A model generated the notes under the pieces. That model saw only the letters and a program-made list of their open reading frames with translations. It was not told the origin of the DNA and ran no database searches. From Myceligenerans salitolerans (GTDB lineage Bacteria; Actinomycetota; Actinomycetes; Actinomycetales; Cellulomonadaceae): a stretch of DNA of 64,000 nt. Location: NCBI RefSeq assembly GCF_017349295.1, contig NZ_JAFMPK010000038.1, forward strand, positions 1 through 64,000, read 5' to 3'. Positions 52,474 to 60,577 of the stretch are shown piece after piece. The number at the start of each line of letters is the position of its first letter. Positions within the stretch are counted from its first letter, which is position 1. A program made the position numbers and the translations under genes.

Positions 52474-52754
52474 GCCCGCGCCGCCTGCTGCACCTCGTCG
52501 GCTCGATCGAGCTGGCGACGCTCGGGCTGATGCTCGTGAACATCGCGACCGTGCACGCGCCGGAAGTCTCGAGCGTCCTAGGGCCGGTCCACGGCCTGGC
52601 CTACACCACGACGGTGGTCGTGGCGGTCCTCGTCATGCGGGGGCGGCACCGCACCTGGCTGCTCGCCCTCGTCCCGGGAGTGGGCGGTCTCCTCGCGGCG
52701 CGCTCCGCGTCGCCGGACCCGTGGGAACCCGGCCCCGACGACGCGTACGTCTGA
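52470..52754 (+). CDS. Small membrane protein, 94 aa (DUF3817-like)
   Basis: It starts with GTG overlapping the previous stop. Three hydrophobic stretches (VGSIELATLGLMLVNIATV, LAYTTTVVVAVLVM, TWLLALVPGVGGLLAARSA) fit a small DUF3817-like integral membrane protein, ending in an acidic tail (PWEPGPDDAYV). Its role is unknown. Confidence 0.7.
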   Translation: MSPRRLLHLVGSIELATLGLMLVNIATVHAPEVSSVLGPVHGLAYTTTVVVAVLVMRGRHRTWLLALVPGVGGLLAARSASPDPWEPGPDDAYV

Positions 52755-52798
52755 GACCGGCACACGGCCCGGCGCCCGCCATCGGCGATGATCGACCG

Positions 52799-54214
52799 GT
52801 GGACCTCGTCGTCGACCTCAGCGAACGCACCGGACGCACCGATGCCATCTACCGCGCCCTGCGCACCGCCCTCACGGCCGGCCGGGTGCGCTCGGGAGAA
52901 CGGCTGCCCTCCACCCGTGAGCTCGCCCGGGATCTCGGCGTCTCCCGGGCGAGCGTCACCACGGCTTACGAACGGCTCGCCGCCGAGGGGTTCCTGGAGA
53001 CACGAGCCGGGGCCGGCACGTTCGCCACGGCGGCGGCGCGCGACACACCGCCACCGCCGCGGCGCCGCACACCCGGCGCACTGCGCCCCCGTGCGGGCTG
53101 GCGCTGGACCGCACATCCCACGAGCGGCGACCTCCCCGCCGTGACCTACAACTTCCGCGCCGGCATCCCGGACGCCAGCCTCTTCCCGTACGACACCTGG
53201 CGGCGCCTGCTGGCCGCCGAGTCGCGGGCGGGCGGTCCTCCAGCCGGCACCTATGCCGGCCCCGCGGGCCTGCCGCGGTTCCGCGCGGCCGTCGCCCGGT
53301 ACGTGGCCGGCTCGCGCGGAGTCCACGCCGGGCCCGACGACGTCATCGCCACCACCGGCGCACAGCAAGGCCTGGACCTCGTGGCCCGCGTGCTGCTCCA
53401 ACCGGGCGACGTCGTCGCCATGGAGGATCCGGGCTACCCGGAGGCGCGAGACCTCTTCGCCCTGCACGGCGCGCAGGTCGTCCCCGTGCCCGTCGACGAC
53501 GAGGGCCTCGTCGTCGCGGACATCCCCGAGCGGGCTCGTCTGGTCTACACCACCCCGTCGCACCAGTTCCCGCTCGGGATGCCGCTCTCCCTCCCCCGGC
53601 GCCGGGCGCTCCTGGCGCACGCCGCCCGGCACGGCGCGGCAGTGGTCGAGGACGACTACGACAGCGAGTTCCGCCGCGCCCGCCGTCCGCTCGAGTCCCT
53701 CCAGGCACTGGACCGCGAGGGCCGCGTGATCTACGTGGGCACCTTCTCGAAGTCGCTGCTGCCCGGGCTGCGCGCCGGATATCTGGTGGCCCCCTCGTCC
53801 CTGCGCGACGCCCTGCTCGCCGCCCGCCAGCTCACCGACGGACACGGAGCCGTGCACGTGCAGGCGGCGCTGGCACGGTTCATCGACGACGGTCTGCTCG
53901 CTCGTCACGTCCGCAGGGCTTCCGCGCGCTACGCGGAGCGCCACGAGATCCTGCTCGACGCGCTCGCCGCCCTCCCCGTGGAGCCCGTACCGTCGGCGGC
54001 CGGCCTGCACCTGACGGCCTACCTGCCCGGGGACGCACCGGTCGGTTCGGCGGAGCTCGTCGCCCGTGCCAGGCGCCGCTCGATCGCGTGCGAGTCCCTC
54101 GGCGCCTTCGCGGTGGGGCCGCACCGCGACGGGATCGTGCTGGGGATCGGAGGCGCCGTCACGGGTTCGATCAGGCCGGGCATCCAGGTGCTCGGGAGTC
54201 TGCTGCTGCCGTGA
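52799..54214 (+). CDS. MocR/PdxR-type GntR-aminotransferase regulator
   Basis: The 471-aa fusion has a GntR winged HTH (about residues 12-75; SGERLPSTRELARDLGVSRASVTTAYERL) joined to a fold-type I aminotransferase domain. The PLP-binding lysine is in YVGTFSKSLLPGLRAGY; ATTGAQQGLDL and EDDYDSEFR are also conserved. MocR proteins use PLP as effector and often control vitamin B6 or amino-acid genes; no pdx gene is adjacent. GTG 52799 precedes the conserved start. Confidence 0.92.
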   Translation: MDLVVDLSERTGRTDAIYRALRTALTAGRVRSGERLPSTRELARDLGVSRASVTTAYERLAAEGFLETRAGAGTFATAAARDTPPPPRRRTPGALRPRAGWRWTAHPTSGDLPAVTYNFRAGIPDASLFPYDTWRRLLAAESRAGGPPAGTYAGPAGLPRFRAAVARYVAGSRGVHAGPDDVIATTGAQQGLDLVARVLLQPGDVVAMEDPGYPEARDLFALHGAQVVPVPVDDEGLVVADIPERARLVYTTPSHQFPLGMPLSLPRRRALLAHAARHGAAVVEDDYDSEFRRARRPLESLQALDREGRVIYVGTFSKSLLPGLRAGYLVAPSSLRDALLAARQLTDGHGAVHVQAALARFIDDGLLARHVRRASARYAERHEILLDALAALPVEPVPSAAGLHLTAYLPGDAPVGSAELVARARRRSIACESLGAFAVGPHRDGIVLGIGGAVTGSIRPGIQVLGSLLLP

Positions 54215-54368
54215 CGGCGGCCGGGCCCGCCGTCACGGCCGCGCTCGGCGTCGCCGCCACGCCGATCAGGAGAGCCCGCCCGTCCGGGCCGGTCCGTCTG
54301 CGAGACTGCGCGGGTGGGCGGCCGTACCGTTCGCGTCGCCCCCGGGAGACATCCGAAGGAGAGAGCGC

Positions 54369-55265
54369 ATGCGAGCAGTGGTTTTCGACCGGTTCGGCGG
54401 GCCGGAGGTGCTGCGCGTCGGCGAGGTCGCCGAGCCGGAGGCGGGACCCGGTGAGATCCGCGTGCGGGTCGGGGCCGTCGGGCTCAATCCCTTCGACGGG
54501 AAGGTGCGGTCCGGCGCCATGGAGAAAGTGTTCCGCACCGCGCTGCCCGGGGTGCCGGGGTCGGAGGCGGCGGGCGTCGTCGACCAGGTCGGAAGCGGTG
54601 TCACGGGCGTCGGCCCGGGTGACCGGGTGACCGGCTCGGCCCGGCGCGGTGCGGCCGAGCACGCGGTGCTCAGCTCCTGGGCGGCGGTGCCGGACGGCAT
54701 CTCCGCCGCCCAGGCGGCGGCACTGCCCGTCGTGAACGAGACCGCCCGGCGGGCCCTGCGCATCCTCGCCGTGAAGCCCGGGGAGACGCTGCTGGTGCAC
54801 GGCGCCAGCGGCGGGGTGGGCGGGCTCGCGACCCAGCTCGCGGTCGCCGCCGGCGTGACGGTGATCGGGACGGCCTCGCCGTCGAACCACGACCGGGTGG
54901 CGTCCTTCGGTGCGACGCCCACCTCGTACGGGCCGGGACTGGTCGAACGGGTCCGTTCGATCACGCCCACCGTGGACGCCGTGCTCGACGCCGCCGGGCG
55001 TGGCGCGCTGCCGGACAGCATCGAGCTGCGCGGCGGCACGGACCGCGTGCTGACGATCGCGGACCCGGCCGCGGCCGAGCTGGGCGTCCGGTTCACCGAC
55101 GGGGGCACGCCCTCGCCGGCCGACCTCGCCGAGCTGCTCGGCCTCGTCGCCCGCGGCGAGGTGTCGGTCCCGGTCGCGAAGGTGCTCCCGTTCGCCCAGG
55201 CGGCCGAGGCGCAGGCCCTGGTCGACGGCGGCCACGCGGGCGGCAAGGTCGTCCTGGTGCCCTGA
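54369..55265 (+). CDS. Zinc-free quinone oxidoreductase-like MDR enzyme
   Basis: The 298-aa product is a medium-chain reductase: GroES-like N-domain (AVGLNPFDGKVRSG) and NADP-binding motif VHGASGGVGGLATQLA. Zinc-ligand cysteines are absent, placing it in the quinone oxidoreductase/zeta-crystallin group that reduces enones or quinones. GAAGGAGAG lies before the ATG. It is transcribed the same way as the MocR gene, 150 bases upstream. Confidence 0.9.
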   Translation: MRAVVFDRFGGPEVLRVGEVAEPEAGPGEIRVRVGAVGLNPFDGKVRSGAMEKVFRTALPGVPGSEAAGVVDQVGSGVTGVGPGDRVTGSARRGAAEHAVLSSWAAVPDGISAAQAAALPVVNETARRALRILAVKPGETLLVHGASGGVGGLATQLAVAAGVTVIGTASPSNHDRVASFGATPTSYGPGLVERVRSITPTVDAVLDAAGRGALPDSIELRGGTDRVLTIADPAAAELGVRFTDGGTPSPADLAELLGLVARGEVSVPVAKVLPFAQAAEAQALVDGGHAGGKVVLVP

Positions 55266-55484
55266 CGGGCGGGACATCGCCGCCCGGAAGCCGTCCACGA
55301 CAGGCAGCGGCTGCGTGACCCCGGCGAGCTGAGCGTCCCTTCGCCCTCGAGGTCATGGGCGGTGAACGTGCCGTCGCCGCCGTCGGTCCAGCGGCCGGCC
55401 ATCTGCGCCACGCCCGTCGGCCGGGATCGCATGGAGCAAGGGGTTCCCGCCACGGACCTCGTACCGATCAGCGAGACTGGCGGC

Positions 55485-56093
55485 ATGCAGACCAGGTCAG
55501 GAGAACTCGTCGTCGTCCGTCACGGCGAGACCGAGTGGAGCCGCAGCGGGCAGCACACGGGGCGAACCGATGTGCCGCTCACCGCCCGCGGCGAGGAGCA
55601 GGCCGCGGCGCTGGCACCGGTGCTGGCACACCGCGAGGCCGTCTCCCACGCAATGGTCAGTCCGGCGGCCCGGGCCCGGCGGACCGCGCAGCTCGCGGGC
55701 CTGGACGGCGCCGAGGTCGACGCCCGGCTCTGGGAGTGGGACTACGGCGGCTACGAGGGACGCACCACCGAGGAGATCCAGCGGCGGCACCCCGGCTGGT
55801 ACCTGTGGACCGACGGCGTGATCCCCGGCGACCGGGACCATCCCGGCGAATCGATCGAGCAGGTCGGGGCCCGTGTGGACGCCCTCCTGGTGGACCTTCG
55901 CAAGCGGCTCCAGGACGGTGACGTCGCGGTCGTCGCGCACGGACACGTCCTGCGCGTCCTCACCGCACGCTGGCTGGGGCTCGAACCGGCCGCGGGCCGG
56001 CTGTTCCGGCTCAACACCGGGACGCTGTCGGTACTGGGCGCCGAGCACGGTCGCCCGGTGGTCACGGCATGGAACGTGCCCCTCCCGCGGTGA
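55485..56093 (+). CDS. Histidine phosphatase family protein
   Basis: The 202-aa product has the RHGE catalytic motif (VVVRHGETEWSRSGQHTGRTDVPLT), a second Arg (SPAARARRTA), Glu in WEWDYGGYEG and the late His in VVAHGHVLRVL. It is a phosphoglycerate-mutase-like phosphatase. ATG 55485 starts just before the motif; longer upstream frames are not supported. Confidence 0.9.
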   Translation: MQTRSGELVVVRHGETEWSRSGQHTGRTDVPLTARGEEQAAALAPVLAHREAVSHAMVSPAARARRTAQLAGLDGAEVDARLWEWDYGGYEGRTTEEIQRRHPGWYLWTDGVIPGDRDHPGESIEQVGARVDALLVDLRKRLQDGDVAVVAHGHVLRVLTARWLGLEPAAGRLFRLNTGTLSVLGAEHGRPVVTAWNVPLPR

Positions 56094-56108
56094 GGGAGGC
56101 GCCCCCAT

Positions 56109-56726
56109 CTACCAGTCGAGCCCAAGCAACGCGCGGACGACGAGACCCAGGGCGTCCGTGGTCGGTGACCCTCCGAGCATCGCGGCCGTGCGCGGGTAGT
56201 CGGTGAGGTCGGTCGCCGCGAGTTCTGCCCGGAACCGCGGCGTCGGCGTCTCCGACGCGGAGAGGATCGCGGCCCCGTGCACCCACTCCGTGAGGAAGGC
56301 CGTCGCCGACCAGGCCCGCTCCTCGGTCAGCCCGGCGTCGTCGAAGAAGCGCAGGAGCGCCTCGTTGAGCGCGAGGGCGTGGGGGCCGATGACGCGCTGG
56401 GAGGCGAGGATCCCCACCCGTTCCGGCGACGCCCGGAACCGTTCGAGGACGCCGTGGAGGAACCGTTCGAGCGACGCCGCGTCGGCGGGGCCGCGAAGCG
56501 GAGCGAGATCGATGGTGCCGAGGAACCTGTCGCCGATGCGGGTCCGCAGTGCCTCCATGTCGGGGATGTAGGTGTAGATCGCGTTCGGCGTCACGTCCGC
56601 CTCGGCGGCGATCCGGCGCAGGGTGAGGGCGCCGAGCCCGCCCTGGTCCAGCACTCGTTCCGCCGCCGTGACGATTCGCTGCGCGGACACGTCCCCGCGT
56701 GGTCCCCGTCGTCGTTGCCCTGTCAT
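56109..56726 (-). CDS. TetR/AcrR-family repressor
   Basis: The 205-aa product has the TetR HTH (IVTAAERVLDQGGLGALTLRRIAAEADVT-like region, residues 14-60) and a ligand-binding C-domain with typical RVIGPHALALNEALL. ATG 56726 is only 27 bases from the start of the divergent CPBP gene, so one operator could control both. Confidence 0.88.
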   Translation of the reverse strand: MTGQRRRGPRGDVSAQRIVTAAERVLDQGGLGALTLRRIAAEADVTPNAIYTYIPDMEALRTRIGDRFLGTIDLAPLRGPADAASLERFLHGVLERFRASPERVGILASQRVIGPHALALNEALLRFFDDAGLTEERAWSATAFLTEWVHGAAILSASETPTPRFRAELAATDLTDYPRTAAMLGGSPTTDALGLVVRALLGLDW

Positions 56727-56738
56727 CCGTGCCAATGC

Positions 56739-56744
56739 TAGCGT
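56739..56744 (+). promoter_or_regulatory. Extended -10 element for the CPBP protease gene
   Basis: TAGCGT preceded by TGC fits the actinobacterial extended -10 pattern (TGn-TANNNT). The start point would fall at about 56751-56753, so the GTG at 56753 could be leaderless. The element sits between the divergent TetR and CPBP genes. Confidence 0.5.
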
Positions 56745-56752
56745 CCCTGATT

Positions 56753-57568
56753 GTGCAGCGAACAAATACTTCGGCGCGGCGCGCCGCGCTCCGGTTCGTC
56801 GTGGCCGTGCTCGCCACCGTCACCGTCGTCTGCGGGGCCTTCCTCGCCCTCGACACGGAGATCCCCGAGTGGTTCCCGACCGTCGGGCGATGGATCCCGG
56901 CGGTCGTCGCGCTCGCCGTGATCCGCGCCGCACGGCTGCCCGGAGGGCTCGTGTACTGGTGGAAGCTGCGCCCGGGCGGCTGGAGGCGGCTCCTGGCCGG
57001 CGCTGCGGTGGGTGTGCTGGTGCTCGTCGCCGTCTACGCCGTGGCGGCGCTGCTGGCGCAGTTCCTGGGGATCGCGACGGTGATCGATGCCGCCGCTCTC
57101 GGGTCCGTCGCACTCATGGTGCCCGTGTTCGCCGTCGTCTTCGCGGTGAGCACGTTCGGGGAGGAGGTTGCCTGGCGCGGGTTCCTCCAGCAGGCATGGT
57201 CCGGCTGGAGCTTCTGGCGGAGCTCGACGTCGATCGGGCTCGTCTGGGTGGCCTTCCATGTCCCGCTCCACGGGGCGATGGCCGTCCAGGGCACGCTGCC
57301 GTGGTCGACGGCGGTCTCCGCGACGCTCGCGCTTCTCCCCCTGGGCATCCTGCTGAGCGCCTTCGTGATGCGTTGGGGAAGCGTCTGGCCGGCCGTCTTC
57401 GCCCACGCGGCGCCACTCACGACACTCAACCTGCTCACCGAGCCCGGCGAGCTCGGCCTCGGCGACCAGCTGACCATCGTCGCGATCGGCAGCGCCCTCA
57501 TGCTCGCGGCGGCATCCGTACTGAGCAACGGACGTCGCGCGAGAAGCCGCGTCGCCGCAGCAGCCTGA
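56753..57568 (+). CDS. CPBP-family intramembrane glutamic protease
   Basis: The 271-aa product has seven or eight membrane segments and the CPBP (Abi) catalytic motifs EEVAWRGFLQQ (Glu-Glu with Arg), then WVAFHVPLHG (His). Members cleave membrane proteins or peptides and are common next to bacteriocin-immunity genes. GTG 56753 is preferred over ATG 56735 because the -10 element would then overlap the coding region. Its stop codon directly abuts the stop of the convergent MarR gene. Confidence 0.8.
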   Translation: MQRTNTSARRAALRFVVAVLATVTVVCGAFLALDTEIPEWFPTVGRWIPAVVALAVIRAARLPGGLVYWWKLRPGGWRRLLAGAAVGVLVLVAVYAVAALLAQFLGIATVIDAAALGSVALMVPVFAVVFAVSTFGEEVAWRGFLQQAWSGWSFWRSSTSIGLVWVAFHVPLHGAMAVQGTLPWSTAVSATLALLPLGILLSAFVMRWGSVWPAVFAHAAPLTTLNLLTEPGELGLGDQLTIVAIGSALMLAAASVLSNGRRARSRVAAAA

Positions 57569-58030
57569 TCAACGCGCCGCGACGGCCGACGTGCCACCGG
57601 CCCTTTCGCGATCCGCCGCGCCGAGCACCTTCGCCAGCAGCTTGGCCAACTCCCGCAGCTCGCCCGCGCCCAGCGCGGCGAACGGGGTGCGCTCCAGGGT
57701 TCCCGCGATGATCTCGCCGCGCACCCGCCTCCCCTCCGCGGTCAGCCTGACGACCCGTGATCGGCGATCATGCGGGTCGGTCAGCCGCTCGACCAGCCCG
57801 CGGTCGACGAGCTGGTTGGTGACGAAGCTGAGGTTCGGCGCATTGCAGTGGAGGCGTTCGCTCATCACCTTCATGGAGGGCGGCGCCTCCTCCGGGTCGA
57901 CGACCCACAGCGCCTGCGCCGTCGCGAGGGTCAGCCCGTGCCGCCCGACCAGGTCGGTCACCCTGTCGCCCGTCAGCATGAAGAGCTCATGGTTCGCCCG
58001 GACGACGGCTTCGAGGTCGGTCTGGCTCAC
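57569..58030 (-). CDS. MarR-family regulator
   Basis: The 153-aa winged-helix protein has the MarR recognition region (KVMSERLHCNAPNLSFVTNQLVDRG) and wing DPHDRRSRVVRLT. It starts at GTG 58030 and is divergent from the SDR gene, with two identical operator copies between them, so it probably represses both. Confidence 0.88.
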   Translation of the reverse strand: MSQTDLEAVVRANHELFMLTGDRVTDLVGRHGLTLATAQALWVVDPEEAPPSMKVMSERLHCNAPNLSFVTNQLVDRGLVERLTDPHDRRSRVVRLTAEGRRVRGEIIAGTLERTPFAALGAGELRELAKLLAKVLGAADRERAGGTSAVAAR

Positions 58031-58052
58031 CCGGCGATCCTACGCGCGTCAC

Positions 58053-58100
58053 TTCGAGACTCGAAGGTGCTAGAGTCCGGGTGTTACTTCGAGACTCGAA
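58053..58100. promoter_or_regulatory. Double MarR operator, TTCGAGACTCGAA twice
   Basis: A 13-bp palindrome (TTCGAG-A-CTCGAA) occurs at 58053-58065 and again at 58088-58100, both preceded by AC. The copies start 35 bases apart. A -10-like TAGAGT for the SDR gene lies between them at 58071-58076, so a bound regulator would bracket the promoter. Confidence 0.8.
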
Positions 58101-58122
58101 CTACTTTCACCGAGGCGGTCGC

Positions 58123-58935
58123 ATGTACACGTATCGAGGCACCACCACGCTCGTCACCGGAGCCTCCCGAGGACTTGGCTCGGCCTATGCGACGGAACTC
58201 GCCCGGCGCGGCTCGGACCTCGTGCTGGTCGCGCGGTCGGGGACCGCCCTCGACGAGGTCGCGGCCCGGCTCCGCACCGCGTACGACGTCGCGGTGACCA
58301 CCATCGCGGCGGACCTGACCGACCGCGAGCAGGTCACCGACGTCCTCCGCACCCTCGACGGCTCCCCCTTCGCGATCGATCTGCTTCTCAACAACGCGGG
58401 TACGGGGACCGCCGGGCCGTTCCTCGACCGGGCACTCGAACCGAACCAGGCGTCGGTCGACCTCAACATCTCGGCGCTCATGACCCTGACCCACGCGCTG
58501 GGCCGCACGATGGCCGCCCGGGGCTCGGGTGGAATCATCAACATCGCCTCGACGGCGGCGTTCCAGCCGATGCCCTATCAGGCCGGCTATGCCGCCACCA
58601 AGGCATTCGTGCTGTCCTTCACGGAAGCCCTGGCCGAAGAGATGCGTGGCAAGGGTGTCCGGATCATGGCGGCACACCCCGGGGCGACGGACACGGCCTT
58701 CTTCGACGGGACCTCTTACACCATGGACCCGAGGATGGCCGACTCCCCCGACACCGTCGCACGCCGGACGCTGGACGACTTCGCCCGGGGCCGGAGCGCG
58801 TCGTACCCGGGCAGGCGGCTCAACCAGGTCGCCTCCTGGCTCCCCCGGTACCTTCCGCGCACCGCCACCGCGCGGCTCACCGGGAAGCTCAACCGCACGC
58901 TCGGACTCGACTCGGCCCGCGTCCAGGCCGCGTAG
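58123..58935 (+). CDS. Short-chain dehydrogenase/reductase
   Basis: The 270-aa product has TGASRGLG for the cofactor, NNAG, and the catalytic Ser-Tyr-Lys set in INIASTAAF and GYAATKAF. It resembles DltE/HSD17B-like SDRs acting on lipid-like ketones or alcohols. GAGG precedes ATG 58123. It is divergent from the MarR gene that probably regulates it. Confidence 0.92.
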   Translation: MYTYRGTTTLVTGASRGLGSAYATELARRGSDLVLVARSGTALDEVAARLRTAYDVAVTTIAADLTDREQVTDVLRTLDGSPFAIDLLLNNAGTGTAGPFLDRALEPNQASVDLNISALMTLTHALGRTMAARGSGGIINIASTAAFQPMPYQAGYAATKAFVLSFTEALAEEMRGKGVRIMAAHPGATDTAFFDGTSYTMDPRMADSPDTVARRTLDDFARGRSASYPGRRLNQVASWLPRYLPRTATARLTGKLNRTLGLDSARVQAA

Positions 58936-58942
58936 CCACCGG

Positions 58943-59083
58943 TCACCACAGGCCGCGCTTGCGGCGCTTGCTGCTCCCCCACAACCCCTTGCCGAGGTTC
59001 TTGCTACGACCCTTCGTCGTGCTCCCCCACAGGCCGCGCTTCCAGCTCTTCGCGCGTGACTTCCGGCCCCACAGACCAGCCAT
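58943..59083 (-). CDS. 46-aa tryptophan- and arginine/lysine-rich repeat peptide
   Basis: A strong ribosome-binding site (GAGGAGGT, six bases before the ATG) opens this 46-codon gene. The peptide has four GLW motifs, at residues 3-5, 17-19, 33-35 and 44-46. It has five tryptophans, 15 lysines or arginines and no acidic residue, so its net charge is about +15. Three of the four GLW units continue as GLWG. It has no signal peptide or metal ligands. The composition fits membrane-active, RNA-binding or antimicrobial peptides; no family is recognised. Its stop lies seven bases after that of the convergent SDR gene. Confidence 0.65.
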   Translation of the reverse strand: MAGLWGRKSRAKSWKRGLWGSTTKGRSKNLGKGLWGSSKRRKRGLW

Positions 59084-59366
59084 CGACGACCTCCTCGCGT
59101 ACGAACGGACCCTCAGGCTACGCACGCCTCCGGACCACGCGAATCACACTCCACGCGGTTGACATCGCGGGCAGGCGTCGCGTCCGCCGTCGAGGGCGCG
59201 CCCGAGGTGGAGGTACACGAGGTTCGCACGGTACGCGGCGACGGCGGCCGCGGGGCCAGGACTTACAGGCCTCGCTCGCGATCAGGAGAGACAGACGGGA
59301 TCAGCGACAGGGCGAGACGGAAAGTATGACGATGACGGACGTGGCGGATCGCGGGAGGATGAGGAG

Positions 59367-59813
59367 ATGCCGTCTCCCGTTCGCCCCGGTCTCGTCGTCA
59401 GCCCTGCGCTGACGATCCCGCGAGCCGAGCTTCGCGAGCGGTTCTCCCGCTCCTCGGGGCCGGGCGGCCAGGGTGTCAACACGACGGACTCGCGCGTCGA
59501 GCTCACCTGGGACGTCGGCCGGTCCGCCGTCCTGAGCGACGCGCAGCGTGGGCGCCTCGTGGCGCGGCTCGGCGACCGCCTCGTCGACGGCGCCCTGACC
59601 GTCGTCGCCTCGGAGCATCGGGAACAACGGCGCAACCGCGACGCCGCTGGCCGACGCCTGGCGGCTCTCGTGGCCGACGCCCTGGCCCCTCCCCCGCGAA
59701 CCCGCCGCCCCACGCGCGCCACCCGCGCTTCGCACGAGCGACGCCTGACCGCGAAGAAGCAACGATCCACGACCAAGCGGCAGCGCTCGTCCAGACCCGG
59801 GCGGGAGGACTGA
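59367..59813 (+). CDS. arfB: ArfB-like peptidyl-tRNA hydrolase (ribosome rescue)
   Basis: The 148-aa product carries the release-factor GGQ motif (RSSGPGGQGVNTTDSRVEL) and a basic C-terminal tail (RRLTAKKQRSTTKRQRS) that in ArfB enters the empty mRNA channel of stalled ribosomes. It has no codon-recognition domain, as expected. GAGGAG precedes ATG 59367. A short hairpin (59814-59828) follows. Confidence 0.92.
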   Translation: MPSPVRPGLVVSPALTIPRAELRERFSRSSGPGGQGVNTTDSRVELTWDVGRSAVLSDAQRGRLVARLGDRLVDGALTVVASEHREQRRNRDAAGRRLAALVADALAPPPRTRRPTRATRASHERRLTAKKQRSTTKRQRSSRPGRED

Positions 59814-60157
59814 CGGTCCTCCGGACCGCGGCTCGCCGGCAACACCATCCCGCCTCCCGAGGAACACGGTTCAGCCCCCCTGGCAGAAGTCCGTTCCACC
59901 CGTGTAGCACCGCTCGTGTTCCCGGCGACCACGGCTCGGCCCGTCGGCCAAGCCTGGCTGGAAAGGGGTGAGCGACGTGCACGACGGCCGGCTTCGGCGT
60001 CTCGCCCGCCGCCACGACCGTTAGCGGGCCGCTTCGCTGCGTGCGTGCCCGACCGGGTGATGCGCGAGGCCTGCGGACGCTACTGTGCCGGCCATCGGAT
60101 GCGGACGGCCAGAGTGGTGCGGCCTGATGACACCGAGCGGGTCGAGCGGAGCCCGGG
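59814..60157. other. Intergenic region with one half of a dispersed repeat
   Basis: A short hairpin (CGGTCC-TCC-GGACCG, 59814-59828) can end arfB. At 59926-59949 there is a 24-bp sequence that recurs with one change at 60449-60472, on the other side of the CxxC gene. No RNA gene or promoter was identified. A 15-codon Arg-rich frame near 59975 is not supported. Confidence 0.5.
59926..59949 (+). repeat. Dispersed repeat, copy 1
   Basis: CGACC-A-CGGCTCGGCCCGTCGGCC matches copy 2 at 60449-60472 in 23 of 24 bases. The preceding 12-15 bases are also similar. The copies flank the CxxC mini-protein gene and may be remnants of a local duplication. Confidence 0.6.
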
Positions 60158-60340
60158 TCAGGCCGGTACGGTGATCGAGGCTACGCAGGAGTTGCACATG
60201 TAGGTGATCTCGACGGCCGCGTCGTCCCCGAACCGCACGCCCTGCTCGACGGTCAGATCGTCGCAGTCGAAACACAGCCACGGGCCGCAATCACCCTGTC
60301 GTCCTGACTCGACGATGTCGTTCCACCGCTCTTGGTCCAT
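60158..60340 (-). CDS. 60-aa zinc-ribbon-like CxxC protein
   Basis: The product has two CxxC pairs (CFDC at residues 23-26 and CNSC at 49-52), about 26 residues apart, which fits a small zinc-binding fold, plus an acidic middle. No family is recognised. It has no clear ribosome-binding site; a TATGGT lies about eight bases upstream of the ATG, so a leaderless transcript is possible. Confidence 0.55.
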   Translation of the reverse strand: MDQERWNDIVESGRQGDCGPWLCFDCDDLTVEQGVRFGDDAAVEITYMCNSCVASITVPA

Positions 60341-60448
60341 GGCCGGGACCATACACATGGTCCATGACACGACTCGCTCACGGACTGCTGCCCGGCGCCA
60401 TCGGCAAGGGCGTTCTGGCGCGTCGGTCGCGGTGCCCGTGCTCCCAGC

Positions 60449-60472
60449 CGACCGCGGCTCGGCCCGTCGGCC
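60449..60472 (+). repeat. Dispersed repeat, copy 2
   Basis: This differs from the copy at 59926-59949 by one base (G for A at the sixth position) and is in the same orientation. Confidence 0.6.
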
Positions 60473-60577
60473 CCGAGTTCAGGCGCGAGCGGGTCTCGCG
60501 GCTACGCCGACGTGACGGACGGCCGGCCAGGACCGGATCCGCGCCCGCGGCACGGAGGTGTGTGCGAGAGTGTCGCC

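Noticed and set aside
59975-60023. A 15-codon Arg-rich frame near a GAAAGGGGTG sequence
   Set aside because: It is too short and lacks conservation evidence; several starts are possible in the same GC-rich stretch.
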